DNA of 50,722 nucleotides from Clostridium_AD sp047624165 (GCA_047624165.1 JBLHPD010000007.1:1-50722), one strand, 5' to 3'; counted from the stretch's first letter, positions 25,854 through 34,493 are shown. The notes: a model not told the origin generated them from the letters alone. Program-made: numbers and translations.

Positions 25854-27113
25854 ATGAGAATACTTCACACCTCCGATTGGCATCTGGGGAAGACCCTAGA
25901 GCAGTACAGCAGGCTAGAGGAACAGGAAGAATTTTTACAAGAATTTATTGAGATAACTCAAAATAACGATATAGATTTAGTTATTATAGCTGGAGATATC
26001 TATGATAATGGAAATCCGCCAGCAAAGGCAGAAAAAATGTTTTATAGCACACTGAAGAATATAACGCAAAGTGGTAAAACAGCAGTGATAGTCGTGGCAG
26101 GTAACCATGATAATCCTGAAAGGTTAGTAGCGGCTAGCCCACTTGCATATGAGCATGGAGTTATACTCCTCGGTGAACCAAAGAGCATAGCAAGAAAAGG
26201 TGTATTTGGAGAATTTAGTTCTGAAAACAAATTCGACTTTGAGATAATAGAAAGTGGTGAAGGTTATTTAGAGCTTAGTATAAGAGGTGAAAAGGCGGTT
26301 ATTATAACACTGCCATATCCAAGTGAAAAAAGGTTAAATGAAGTGCTTTCAATAGGGATAAGTGATGAGGAAAGGCAAAAGAGCTACTCTGACAGAATAG
26401 GGGAGCTACTTGAAATGTTATCTACTAAATATAGAGAGGATACCGTAAACATAGCAGTATCCCACCTCTATGTTATGGGGGGGGAGGAAAGTGGATCAGA
26501 GAGAAGTATTCAACTTGGAGGAAGTCTTTCAGTTTCGCCGTCTAAATTTCCAGCTGATGCGCAGTATACAGCCTTGGGTCATCTTCATAGACCACAAAAG
26601 GTGCCAGGAACTAAGGGCAAGATAAGATATTCCGGTTCGCCAATTCAATATAGTAAAAGTGAAATAAACTATAGCAAGGGAGCGTATCTCGTAGATGTTA
26701 AAGCTGGCAAGGATGCTGAAATATCACAAATAATGTTTAGAAACTATAAGCCTATAGAAGTATGGAAATGCGACAGTGTGGAAGATGCATTAGAAAAATG
26801 CAAAGAAGAAAGCCAGCGTAGTATTTGGGTGTACCTTGAAATAAAGACAGTAGAAATAATAAGCACAGAGCATATAAAGGAAATGAAAAGACTAAGAGCG
26901 GACATAGTTTCCATACAACCAATTATAGAAGGCATTGACAGCGTGGAAGATTTAGAGGAAAGCCTAAGGGAAAAATCTATGGAGGAAATGTTTAAAGAAT
27001 ATTTTATAAAAGCAAAAGGTGGGCTAGAACCTTCAAAAGAGATAATGGAATTATTCTTAAGTATAGCAATAGATGATGAGGAGGGTTTGATCGATGAAAC
27101 CAGTAAATCTTAA
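25854..27113 (+). CDS. sbcD: Exonuclease subunit SbcD
   Basis: The Mre11-type phosphoesterase subunit of SbcCD, which cleaves hairpins and blocked DNA ends. The five metal-binding motifs are visible: DWHLGK (8-13), GDIYDNGNPP, GNHDNPERL, SHLYV and GHLHRPQ. The length (419 residues) is normal, with a C-terminal capping region. ATG 25854 lies 24 nt after addA, behind AAGGAAGGGG. The 3' end overlaps sbcC by 20 bases. Confidence 0.96.
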   Translation: MRILHTSDWHLGKTLEQYSRLEEQEEFLQEFIEITQNNDIDLVIIAGDIYDNGNPPAKAEKMFYSTLKNITQSGKTAVIVVAGNHDNPERLVAASPLAYEHGVILLGEPKSIARKGVFGEFSSENKFDFEIIESGEGYLELSIRGEKAVIITLPYPSEKRLNEVLSIGISDEERQKSYSDRIGELLEMLSTKYREDTVNIAVSHLYVMGGEESGSERSIQLGGSLSVSPSKFPADAQYTALGHLHRPQKVPGTKGKIRYSGSPIQYSKSEINYSKGAYLVDVKAGKDAEISQIMFRNYKPIEVWKCDSVEDALEKCKEESQRSIWVYLEIKTVEIISTEHIKEMKRLRADIVSIQPIIEGIDSVEDLEESLREKSMEEMFKEYFIKAKGGLEPSKEIMELFLSIAIDDEEGLIDETSKS

Positions 27114-30100
27114 AATTAAAGGGTTAAATTCCTTTGTAGAGCAGCAGACTATTGAGTTTTCAAAGCTTACGGAAAAAGGACTTTTCGGTATCTTCGGTCC
27201 AACAGCTAGTGGTAAATCAACTATCTTAGATGGGATAACCATAGCGCTTTATGGAAAAGTATCTAGAGACACAAAAGAGTTTGTAAACACAGAGACCAAT
27301 GTAGTAGAAATAAGCTACGACTTCGAAATAGGGGTAGGAAGAACTCGAAAGCTATATAGAGCAGAAAGATGCATAAAGAGATTGAAAACTGGATACTTCA
27401 AAACTGCATATGCAAGGCTCATAGAAATAAATAAGGAAAATCCTGCAGAAAATAAGATGCTAGCAGAAGGGCCAAAAGACGTTGAAGAAAAAATTATAGA
27501 CATTATAGGATTAAAAGTTGAGGATTTTACAAGATCGGTGGTGTTGCCACAAGGTAAATTCAATGAGTTTTTAAAGCTTAGTGGAAAAGAAAGAAGAAAT
27601 ATGCTAGAGAGAATATTTGCCTTAGAAAAATACGGCACCAAGCTTTATGAAAAAATAAGAATAGTTAGAAATGAAAACTTAAAGACTCAAACTATGCTCG
27701 AGGGAGAAATGAAGGGCTATGAAAATATAGGGGTAGAAGCTCATGATGAAATAAAGGAGACACTAACTCATTTAAAGGAAGAAGAAAAAGAACTTAAAGT
27801 GCAAAAGAGTACTTTAGATAAGCAATATGAAGAATACAAAACGACCTGGGAGCTACAACAAGAAAAAAACCAGTATGAAAAAAAGGTAGCTGACTTAAAA
27901 GAGCAAGAAGAAGAAATTAAAAAGAAAAAAGAAAAATTCACTAAAGGAAGCTCAGCGCTAAATGTAAAACCCTTTATTGAGAATGTTACGGACACCAAAG
28001 TAAGCATGGCTACAAATCATGCTTGCCTCCAGAAACTAAGTAGCGCTTTTCAAGTTATATGTGAAAAGCTAAGTATTACAAAAAACTCTTATGAGGAAGC
28101 TTGGAATTCTAAAAATAATAAACTCCCTATTTTAATTGAGAAGGAAGCTAATCTAAAACAAGCTATATCTATCGAAAAGAAAATAAGCTGCCTGGCTATT
28201 GAAAAAAATGTTCTTTTAGAGCAGCATAAAGAACTTACACGCAATATAAGCCAAAAGAATTTAGATTATAATCTTATTGAAGGTAATAAGGTAAAAAAAG
28301 AAAAGCAACTAGGAGTCATCGAAGAAAGTCTAGGGGAAATAGAAATATTTCCGGAATATAGGGAAATATTACAAAACACTTACAATAGTGAGCTAGAAGT
28401 TTTAGCTGCACAGAAAAATTTAGAAGAGTTTAAAAATAAAGAGGTAGCCTTGAAAAAGGCTAGCCACACTACATCTTTAATGTATAAAAAAGCAATATTA
28501 CTGCAGGAAAGTAAACACAATAAATTAGTGCTTTTGCAAGAAAAAAGTAAAGAACTAGCGAATAATTTCCCAGGTGATAATAATTTGTTGCTAGACAAAC
28601 AGAAGTCGTATAGCACATTACGAGATACCCTAGAAAAAGCTGTAGAAAACAATAAAATAAAGGGTGAGCTTCAAGGTAAATGTAGCATTATTAATAGTGA
28701 AATTGCAAAAGTTAGTTTAAACTTAGAAAATAGCGAAAAAACTATAGAAAATACGAAGAATCAGCTTAAAAGTATAGAAAAAGAGATAAAACAGATAGAG
28801 ATAAGCGACATGGCAGCAGTTTTAGCTTCTAATTTACAAGAAGGAAATGAACTTGGTGAACCAAGACTATGCCCAGTATGCGGATCGGAGCATCATCCTA
28901 AGTTAGCAGAGTTAAAATATACTACGGCCTTAGCAGATGTAAAAAATTTAAAACAAAAAATCGAGTTAAGTTTAGAAAAACGATCTAAAGATTATCAAAA
29001 GAAGCAGATCACAAAGGCGGAGCTTTTAAGAGATGCGGAGAATATAAATAATCAATTAGCACTAGTATGTGAAAAGCTTGGTGGGGTAAATATTGAGGAG
29101 ATTAATGGAGAGAAGAACACAAGTGAAAAAGAATTGTGTAAATTTAAAGAAAATTTGGAAAGTTACAATAAACAAAAAACTGAGATAGACCTATCATTAA
29201 TTAAAATTTGGGATGAAAAAAGCAAGGTAGATAGTGAGGAAGCAACACTTAGGGAAGGCTTAAAAAAAGAAAATGAAGCACTAATAGCAATAGAGGGCGA
29301 GATTTCTATTGCATTAGAAAAACTAAAACGATTTAAAGAAGAGTACCAGCTTTTTAAAGGATACTTGCTTAAGCAAGAGGAGTCATTTAAACAAAAACAA
29401 AGGACAGACATAGTATCACAATCCACGAAAGAAAAAATACAGAAGCTAAAAGAATTAGACAATGAGGTAATAAAATTAACAGCTACAGCTAAGAAGCTTC
29501 GATTAGATATAGTAACACTAGAAAAGGAAAGGGTAGACGTGGACAAGTTCTTAAAGAACCTTACCAATTCAAAAACAGAAATAGAAACTAGTGGAAAGGG
29601 AAAAAAGGAAGAAATAGAGCGCTTGACTATCCAAATTGAGGAACTCTGTGGATTCACGCCTTTACCGTCACTTACTTCTTTAAAGGCGACGCCTACTCTT
29701 TTAAAGGCGATTACTCCGGAAAGTGAAATAGAAAAAGTAAGAAACGAAATAAAAGACATCACTTTAAAAGAGGCTAGTTTAAAAGTGATTTTAGAAAAAG
29801 AGAATATAGAAAAGCAAAGCATCGACACTCAGAAGACCAGTGAAGAAAACAGAAGTGAAATGCTTTTAAAGATGCTAATTGAGGGAGAGAAAAAATTAAA
29901 TCTATCTCTTAGTGAAAACTCCTTTGAAACTAGTGAAATAGCCTCATTATATTTAATTCCAAAAGGAGACTTAATACTAATAGAAAAAGAAATAAAACGG
30001 CACGAACAAGTGGAGCGTAGCATAAAAGACAATTTGCAAAGAGTAGAAAGTTTGCTTTGCGGAAAAGAAGTAGACTCTGGCCTATTTGAAGAGCTAAAAG

Positions 30101-30750
30101 AAAAAAGAGAATCAGTCCAGAAGGTTTTAGAAGAGAAAAATAAGGCTTTGGGTGCCCAATATCGTGCACTAGAGGAAATGGAAAGAAAACTACAAGAAAT
30201 TAAAGCCCTTTTAGTAAGCAAGGGGGAAGTAGAACATAAGCTTAGTCTTTTAAGGGAACTTGACACCTTAATACAAGGAAATAAATTTGTTGAATATGTA
30301 GCCATGAAGCAACTGAAATATATATCTATGGAGGCATCAAAACGTTTAAAAGAAATAACAAGAGGACGTTATGCGCTAGAGCTTGACGCTGATGGAGCCT
30401 TTGTAATGAGGGATGATTTCAATGGAGGCACAAGACGTGAAACCAACACTTTGTCCGGTGGAGAAACCTTCTTAACCTCATTATGTCTTGCACTAGCACT
30501 ATCCTCACAGATTCAACTAAAAGGTAGTGCTCCACTAGAGTTCTTCTTCTTAGATGAGGGGTTTGGGACTTTAGACACGGACCTTTTAGAGATAGTAATG
30601 AATTCACTTGAAAAGCTTCATTCAAGTACTTTGTCTGTGGGAATAATAAGTCATGTGGAGGAACTTAGGAATAGGGTACCTATAAAACTAATAGTTACGC
30701 CAGCAGAACAGGGACAGGGAGGGAGTAAGGTTAAACTGGAGTATACTTAG
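27094..30750 (+). CDS. sbcC: Exonuclease subunit SbcC (Rad50-like ATPase)
   Basis: A 1218-residue SMC-like ATPase that works with SbcD. Walker A is GPTASGKS (35-42). Two long coiled-coil arms flank the zinc hook CPVC (C593, C596). The ABC signature NTLSGGETFL and Walker B FFFLDEGFGTLD lie near 1120-1160. ATG 27094 is inside the end of sbcD, after GAGGAGG. The stop codon is followed within one base by a 245-bp fold-back repeat, so the operon's 3' end lies in that element. Confidence 0.96.
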   Translation: MKPVNLKIKGLNSFVEQQTIEFSKLTEKGLFGIFGPTASGKSTILDGITIALYGKVSRDTKEFVNTETNVVEISYDFEIGVGRTRKLYRAERCIKRLKTGYFKTAYARLIEINKENPAENKMLAEGPKDVEEKIIDIIGLKVEDFTRSVVLPQGKFNEFLKLSGKERRNMLERIFALEKYGTKLYEKIRIVRNENLKTQTMLEGEMKGYENIGVEAHDEIKETLTHLKEEEKELKVQKSTLDKQYEEYKTTWELQQEKNQYEKKVADLKEQEEEIKKKKEKFTKGSSALNVKPFIENVTDTKVSMATNHACLQKLSSAFQVICEKLSITKNSYEEAWNSKNNKLPILIEKEANLKQAISIEKKISCLAIEKNVLLEQHKELTRNISQKNLDYNLIEGNKVKKEKQLGVIEESLGEIEIFPEYREILQNTYNSELEVLAAQKNLEEFKNKEVALKKASHTTSLMYKKAILLQESKHNKLVLLQEKSKELANNFPGDNNLLLDKQKSYSTLRDTLEKAVENNKIKGELQGKCSIINSEIAKVSLNLENSEKTIENTKNQLKSIEKEIKQIEISDMAAVLASNLQEGNELGEPRLCPVCGSEHHPKLAELKYTTALADVKNLKQKIELSLEKRSKDYQKKQITKAELLRDAENINNQLALVCEKLGGVNIEEINGEKNTSEKELCKFKENLESYNKQKTEIDLSLIKIWDEKSKVDSEEATLREGLKKENEALIAIEGEISIALEKLKRFKEEYQLFKGYLLKQEESFKQKQRTDIVSQSTKEKIQKLKELDNEVIKLTATAKKLRLDIVTLEKERVDVDKFLKNLTNSKTEIETSGKGKKEEIERLTIQIEELCGFTPLPSLTSLKATPTLLKAITPESEIEKVRNEIKDITLKEASLKVILEKENIEKQSIDTQKTSEENRSEMLLKMLIEGEKKLNLSLSENSFETSEIASLYLIPKGDLILIEKEIKRHEQVERSIKDNLQRVESLLCGKEVDSGLFEELKEKRESVQKVLEEKNKALGAQYRALEEMERKLQEIKALLVSKGEVEHKLSLLRELDTLIQGNKFVEYVAMKQLKYISMEASKRLKEITRGRYALELDADGAFVMRDDFNGGTRRETNTLSGGETFLTSLCLALALSSQIQLKGSAPLEFFFLDEGFGTLDTDLLEIVMNSLEKLHSSTLSVGIISHVEELRNRVPIKLIVTPAEQGQGGSKVKLEYT

Positions 30751-30751
30751 A

Positions 30752-30996
30752 GTATGAAATTTCTCCAGGGTGCCTTGCAAAAAGAGCTTGAAATGGGAAA
30801 TTTCATTAAGAAATTCTAATCTTTCGCAAATATAAAATGCTCTATCGCTCACACACGGCGTCCTGCCTCGGGTTCGCTAGCTTCCACGTCCTGTGGAAGC
30901 TCACGAGAATTTTATATTGGCGAAAGAAGAATTTCTAAATGGAATTTCAATGTTTCTGCGCTTCTTATTGCAAGTCACTATGGAGAAATTTCATAC
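30752..30996. repeat. 245-bp fold-back (MITE-like) element
   Basis: Terminal 15-bp perfect inverted repeats, GTATGAAATTTCTCC (30752-30766) and its complement (30982-30996), begin an imperfect palindrome running through the whole element. The next matching block is TCTTTCGCAAATATAAAA on the left and its near-complement on the right. The centre is GC-rich, unlike the surroundings, and contains a hairpin GCTTCCAC-GTCCT-GTGGAAGC (30880-30900). No coding frame is apparent. A related left end occurs at 34177-34242. It may be a non-autonomous mobile element or a structured 3' RNA. Confidence 0.85.
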
Positions 30997-31125
30997 AGTT
31001 ATGTATTGAGTTATCAGGCGTGCCTTGCAGGCGAACGCTCTAAGTTAGATTGAGTAATTTTAATGAGTTGATTATATCATGTGTAGTCTCTTAAGAATTT
31101 TATATAGTCTGAATTTAAAACATAA

Positions 31126-31165
31126 AAAAAATACTGCATTAGGGGGGACCTTTTGCAGTATTTTT
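31126..31165 (+). terminator. Terminator downstream of sbcC and the fold-back element
   Basis: AAAAATACTGCA and TGCAGTATTTTT form a 12-bp perfect stem around a 15-base G-rich loop, ending in Ts. It is the likely end of the addB-sbcC transcript. The 31166-31342 stretch before the next gene has only a weak TATAAT (near 31293). Confidence 0.85.
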
Positions 31166-31342
31166 CATGAATACAATAAAATAAATGGATTCATAATTAA
31201 TTATGGACAAGATTTTGAATTTTAATCATTTGTAAATAAAATTATTTATTAGGGGGATGAAGGCGAAAACATGTAAAAGCATGGTAGATAGTATATAATG
31301 AGTCTGGAAACAAATAATATTCAATAACGGAGGTTAAAAAAT

Positions 31343-31612
31343 ATGGAATTATTTTTATGTTATATTTTGGTTATTAATCTATATGGTATTTTTGTGATGT
31401 ATTCAGATAAGAATAAATCAAAGAAAGGAAGATGGAGGACGCCAGAGAGCACTATTTTCACGATAGCTTTTGCTTTTGGTGCTTTGGGAATTTTTACAGG
31501 CATGCGTTTATTTAGGCATAAAACCAAGCATAATAAGTTTATAATAGGAATACCATTAATACTTATAGTTCAATTATTTATATTTTTTAAATACATTTAT
31601 AAAATCATATAA
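31343..31612 (+). CDS. DUF1294 family membrane protein
   Basis: An 89-residue membrane protein. It has an N-terminal hydrophobic helix (2-19), the family-typical basic loop (SDKNKSKKGRWRTPE), a glycine-containing helix (FAFGALGIFTGMRLFRHKTKH) and a C-terminal hydrophobic helix. The RxRtPE and GgxxGaxxGmxxfrHKTkh pattern is characteristic of DUF1294. Function is unknown. ATG 31343 follows CGGAGG. The stop codon is followed directly by the duplicated DnaA-box cassette. Confidence 0.88.
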   Translation: MELFLCYILVINLYGIFVMYSDKNKSKKGRWRTPESTIFTIAFAFGALGIFTGMRLFRHKTKHNKFIIGIPLILIVQLFIFFKYIYKII

Positions 31613-31628
31613 GTTTCACGGTTTTGTC

Positions 31629-31657
31629 TTGAAACTTTAGACTTTTGAAGGTATAAT
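31629..31657 (+). promoter_or_regulatory. Promoter of intergenic cassette 1
   Basis: TTGAAA (31629-31634), a 17-nt spacer, TATAAT (31652-31657): near-consensus for the vegetative sigma factor. The -35 lies in an inverted repeat AAGTTTCA/TGAAACTT (31611-31618, 31630-31637). No coding frame with a ribosome-binding site follows, so it probably drives a non-coding transcript or serves a regulatory role. Confidence 0.75.
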
Positions 31658-31692
31658 AAGGGCGATGTTACAATTAATAAGATAAGTTCAAG

Positions 31693-31871
31693 CCTGTGGA
31701 TAAGTATTTAATAAAATTAAAAAAATTTTTATAAAAATTGTATTTATTAACATAATATGGTTTATAAATCATATAAATATAAGAAGTTATCCTCTTTTGG
31801 GGGATAACTTCGTTTAAATTGTGGATAAATTTATAATTATCTGAAGATATGTTCAATAGTAATTATGAATT
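31693..31871 (+). repeat. DnaA-box cassette, copy 1
   Basis: Contains two exact DnaA boxes in the same orientation, TGTGGATAA at 31695-31703 and 31820-31828. Between them is an AT-rich stretch and a hairpin GAAGTTATCC-TCTTTTGGG-GGATAACTTC (31783-31811). It aligns almost without gaps to copy 2 at 32186-32364; box-to-box distances are 125 and 124 bp. A minus-strand open frame here has no convincing start. Confidence 0.85.
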
Positions 31872-31982
31872 TATGCATTTATTTGTTATTTATTGAAAAT
31901 AATGGCGACACAATTTATACTCTTTTTTATAAATATGAAACTAGGAATATGAAGACAAAAGAATGTAGCGTTTACATATAGT

Positions 31983-32041
31983 GGTAAAATTAATATAATT
32001 TATAAACGTTTACAAAAGTTTATAAATTCCATAATTTTACC
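31983..32041. repeat. Long AT-rich inverted repeat between the two cassettes
   Basis: A left arm starting GGTAAAATTA and a right arm ending TAATTTTACC form a stem of about 24 bp with a few mismatches, around the loop GTTTACAAAA. It ends at the -35 of the second cassette promoter. CGTTTACA occurs both just before it and in its loop. Confidence 0.65.
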
Positions 32042-32070
32042 TTGAAATAATACCCTTTTGAGGGTATAAT
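32042..32070 (+). promoter_or_regulatory. Promoter of intergenic cassette 2
   Basis: TTGAAA (32042-32047), a 17-nt spacer, TATAAT (32065-32070). It has the same hexamers and spacing as the promoter at 31629-31657, with a related spacer end (CTTTTGARGG). The first DnaA box follows 118 bp downstream rather than 38. Confidence 0.75.
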
Positions 32071-32185
32071 AAAAACAAGATTATACAAAGATTTATTATA
32101 GAATATAATAGCAAAACTTGAACGATTCATGATGGAAAAGAAACTTTATCAATAGAAAGCAAAGCATATTATGATATATTTTAAA

Positions 32186-32364
32186 CCTGTGGATAACTAT
32201 TCTGTAAAATTCAATAAATTTTCGTAAAAACTGTATTATTAGCATAATAGGGTTTATTAAGCATATAATTATAGAAAGTTATCCTCTTTTGGTGGATAAC
32301 TTTCTTTGAATTGTGGATAAATTTATAATTGTCTGAAAATACATCAGAATAGTAATGAATATGA
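32186..32364 (+). repeat. DnaA-box cassette, copy 2
   Basis: Two exact DnaA boxes TGTGGATAA (32188-32196 and 32312-32320) flank a hairpin GAAAGTTATCC-TCTTTTGGT-GGATAACTTTC (32274-32304). The hairpin right arm itself gives a one-mismatch DnaA box (GGTGGATAA, 32292-32300). Compared with copy 1 the stem gains a paired A/T at its base, so pairing is conserved. It abuts palindromic repeat copy B. Confidence 0.85.
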
Positions 32365-32433
32365 AAATAAATAACAAGTTAAAATAGACTAGCCTAGGAT
32401 AGGCTCGCATACTGACTTGTTATTTACTTGAAT
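32361..32433 (-). repeat. Palindromic repeat, copy B (nitrilase 3' end)
   Basis: Read on the minus strand: AAATAACAAGT, then GTATGCG, an inner hairpin AGCCTA-TCC-TAGGCT, CTATTTTA, and the closing arm ACTTGTTATTT. The outer arms are complementary, so the repeat forms a complete long hairpin with a T-rich tail. It encodes the last codons and stop of the nitrilase-family gene and probably terminates it. Homologous to 18222-18281, which lacks the closing arm. Confidence 0.8.
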
Positions 32434-33214
32434 ACATATTATAGTACAGTGTTTCTTTTCTATCTTTCTTAAGCCAAAAACTTTCTCTAACTACAGTTAC
32501 ATTCTCCTTATATATATCAGCTATAACTAAACCTTCTTCCATATATAAGGTGCTGATTATATTTCCAAGTGGATCTATAATCATGGAGTCTCCACTATAG
32601 TTTAATCCATTTCCTTCTCCAACACGATTTACTCCAGCAATATAGCATTGATTTTCTATGGCTCTTGCTTTTAATAGGGTAATCCAGTGTTCACGGCGAT
32701 CGACTGGCCAATTAGCTGAAACAGTAATTAGGCTCGCGGTCTTTGAAGCTATTTGAAATATTTCCGGAAAGCGTAAATCGTAGCAGATGAAAGGGGCAAT
32801 AGTAAAATCTAAAGCGTGAAAGAGGTTTATTTCATATCCGCTTTCATAAAATTTAGTCTCATTTCCAAAGGAAAAAGGATGAATTTTAGTGTAATTTACA
32901 AGAACACCGCCAGCAGGCACACCAGAAGGCGCCACTACACAATATTTATTTTTGCAGTGGAACGTGTCTTCTACATATCCAAAGCCTATTAAAATATTAA
33001 ATTCATAACTCAATCCCTTGAAAAATTCTAGGGTTTCACTATGGATTTCACCTATTAAAGAAGTATTCATAGAAAAACCCGTTAAAGTCATTTCAGGAAA
33101 TAGTATCATATCCACCTTTTCAGTAACTGCATGTTTTATGAATTTTTGTACAGTATCTTTATTTTTAGTTTTATCTTCAAAGATAATATCTAATTGGGCT
33201 AATGCTAATTTCAT
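32420..33214 (-). CDS. Carbon-nitrogen hydrolase (nitrilase family, omega-amidase-like)
   Basis: A 264-residue cytoplasmic amidase of the nitrilase superfamily. The catalytic triad is visible: E41 (FPEMTLTGFS), K110 (VNYTKIHPF) and C144 (FICYDLRFPE). The YDLRFPE context resembles the YafV/Nit2 omega-amidase group, which deaminates alpha-keto acid amides; the substrate is an inference. ATG 33214 follows AGGAGGTC. The final codons (S-S-K-stop) lie within palindromic repeat copy B. It is divergent from the YihY gene. Confidence 0.92.
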   Translation of the reverse strand: MKLALAQLDIIFEDKTKNKDTVQKFIKHAVTEKVDMILFPEMTLTGFSMNTSLIGEIHSETLEFFKGLSYEFNILIGFGYVEDTFHCKNKYCVVAPSGVPAGGVLVNYTKIHPFSFGNETKFYESGYEINLFHALDFTIAPFICYDLRFPEIFQIASKTASLITVSANWPVDRREHWITLLKARAIENQCYIAGVNRVGEGNGLNYSGDSMIIDPLGNIISTLYMEEGLVIADIYKENVTVVRESFWLKKDRKETLYYNMYSSK

Positions 33215-33265
33215 ATTATTGACCTCCTTTTAACTGATTACTAATAATATCTTTCTATATTACAT

Positions 33266-33271
33266 ATTATA
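33266..33271 (-). promoter_or_regulatory. Extended -10 promoter for the nitrilase-family gene
   Basis: Minus strand: TGA-TATAAT (TGnTATAAT), about 50 nt upstream of the start codon, with no convincing -35. Confidence 0.5.
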
Positions 33272-33339
33272 TCAGAGTAAGTATAGAATGCGTAAATGTA
33301 AATAATATTCAAGTTTCCAATTGTCAAAGGTGGTGCTAT

Positions 33340-34176
33340 ATGTTAAAAAATTTAAAAGAACTTTTATGTAGGGTTATTGATGACGATATTACTGCATTGG
33401 CAGCTCAGCTTACGTATTATTTATTATTATCGTTTTTCCCTTTTTTAGTATTACTACTTACTATGCTCGGTTATAGTAATCTACAAAGTGCGGATGTGTT
33501 AATATATTTAGGTCAAGTGATACCTAAGAGTACTTTTGATTTAATATACACTACAGTTATAGAAGTGGTAGATTCAAGAAATGGGAATTTGCTATCACTA
33601 AGTATAGTAGGTATACTTTGGTCAGGATCTAGTGGTTTCACATCTATAATAAAGGGATTAAATAAAGCCTACGATGAGGAAGAAACAAGACCATACTTAA
33701 AAATATTAGCTATATCTATATTATTTATGGTAGGACTCGCGCTTGTTATTATAGTGGCAGTAGCATTAGTAGTATTTGGACAAATGATAGGTGGGGTTAT
33801 TGTACAACACTTCCATTTATCTAGTAGGTTTATGTTAAATTGGGATATCATAAGATACCTGGTAACTCTAGTGGGAATGGTATTTATATTTGCAGCATTA
33901 TATCATTTTACTCCATGTAGAAGACTTACATGGAGAGAGGTAATGCCTGGGGCTATCGTTAGTACTTTAGGATGGTTGATATCATCTTTAGGCTTTGCAT
34001 ATTATGTGAATAATTTCAATAATTTTTCTAGTATATATGGAGGTATTGGGACTGTGATAGTCCTTATGCTGTGGCTTTATATAACTTCAATAATAATACT
34101 GCTAGGTGGAGAGGTTAACGCATTATTAGCATTTGATAAAGAGGGGAAAGTAAAACCGAAGTGCAAGAAGTATTAA
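33340..34176 (+). CDS. YihY/BrkB-family integral membrane protein
   Basis: A 278-residue membrane protein with about six hydrophobic segments. The family pattern is clear: an N-terminal DDDITALAAQLTYYLLLSFFPFLV, LWSGSSGFTSIIKGLNKAYDEEETRPY in the middle, and a C-terminal YGGIGTVIVLMLWLYITSIIILLGGEVNA. The family was once called ribonuclease BN by mistake; its function is unsettled. ATG 33340 follows AAAGGTGGTG. The stop codon is directly followed by a partial copy of the fold-back repeat and then a terminator. Confidence 0.92.
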   Translation: MLKNLKELLCRVIDDDITALAAQLTYYLLLSFFPFLVLLLTMLGYSNLQSADVLIYLGQVIPKSTFDLIYTTVIEVVDSRNGNLLSLSIVGILWSGSSGFTSIIKGLNKAYDEEETRPYLKILAISILFMVGLALVIIVAVALVVFGQMIGGVIVQHFHLSSRFMLNWDIIRYLVTLVGMVFIFAALYHFTPCRRLTWREVMPGAIVSTLGWLISSLGFAYYVNNFNNFSSIYGGIGTVIVLMLWLYITSIIILLGGEVNALLAFDKEGKVKPKCKKY

Positions 34177-34242
34177 GTATGAAATTTCTCATGCGTACCT
34201 TCCAATAAGCGCTTAAAACGGGAAATTTGATTAAGAAATTCA
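34177..34242. repeat. Partial copy of the fold-back element (left end)
   Basis: Begins GTATGAAATTTCTC, identical to the left terminal repeat at 30752. It continues with clear similarity through GGGAAATTT and ATTAAGAAATTC, then stops. As at 30752, it starts almost exactly at a stop codon, here with no intervening base. AATAAGCGC is closer to the complement of the right arm of the full element, so this may derive from a different family member. Confidence 0.75.
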
Positions 34243-34248
34243 TGAAAG

Positions 34249-34278
34249 TCAGAAGTGAGAATACTTCTGATTTTTTTT
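34249..34278 (+). terminator. Terminator of the yihY gene
   Basis: TCAGAAGT (34249-34256) and ACTTCTGA (34263-34270) pair around GAGAAT, followed by eight Ts. Confidence 0.9.
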
Positions 34279-34484
34279 GCGTGGAGTTATAAAGTTGCGT
34301 ACAAGTGCAATGAAATCAATACGTTTACAGTAAATTGGTAATAATTTCGACTAGATTTGTCATATGAAATCAAGCTATATTTAAGTAAATGACAAAAATA
34401 CTCATAAAAATGTAAAAAGTAGATAATATTATGTTACATGCTATACAAACTTAATAAAAACTTTACACACATTTTGTAGCATTA

Positions 34485-34493
34485 TGGTATACT
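34485..34493 (+). promoter_or_regulatory. Extended -10 promoter of the polysaccharide locus
   Basis: TGG-TATACT (34485-34493) fits the extended -10 pattern; the nearest -35-like TTTACA is 20 nt upstream. It would give a leader of about 225 nt before galU. That leader (34500-34725) is A-rich, and I see no riboswitch or clear terminator in it. Confidence 0.5.

Noticed and set aside
29163..30305. Long open frames on the strand opposite sbcC (221 and 158 codons) and similar ones opposite addA and the phosphoglucomutase gene
   Set aside because: They lie fully inside well-supported genes, have serine/phenylalanine-rich compositions typical of antisense frames in AT-rich DNA, and lack ribosome-binding sites.
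31015..31040. Possible third remnant of the fold-back element (GTGCCTTGCA shared with 30770)
   Set aside because: Only about ten bases match, which is too few to separate from chance.
31674..31856. A 60-codon minus-strand frame across the first DnaA-box cassette
   Set aside because: It is tyrosine/asparagine-rich, has no convincing ribosome-binding site, and the region is better explained as repeated non-coding DNA.
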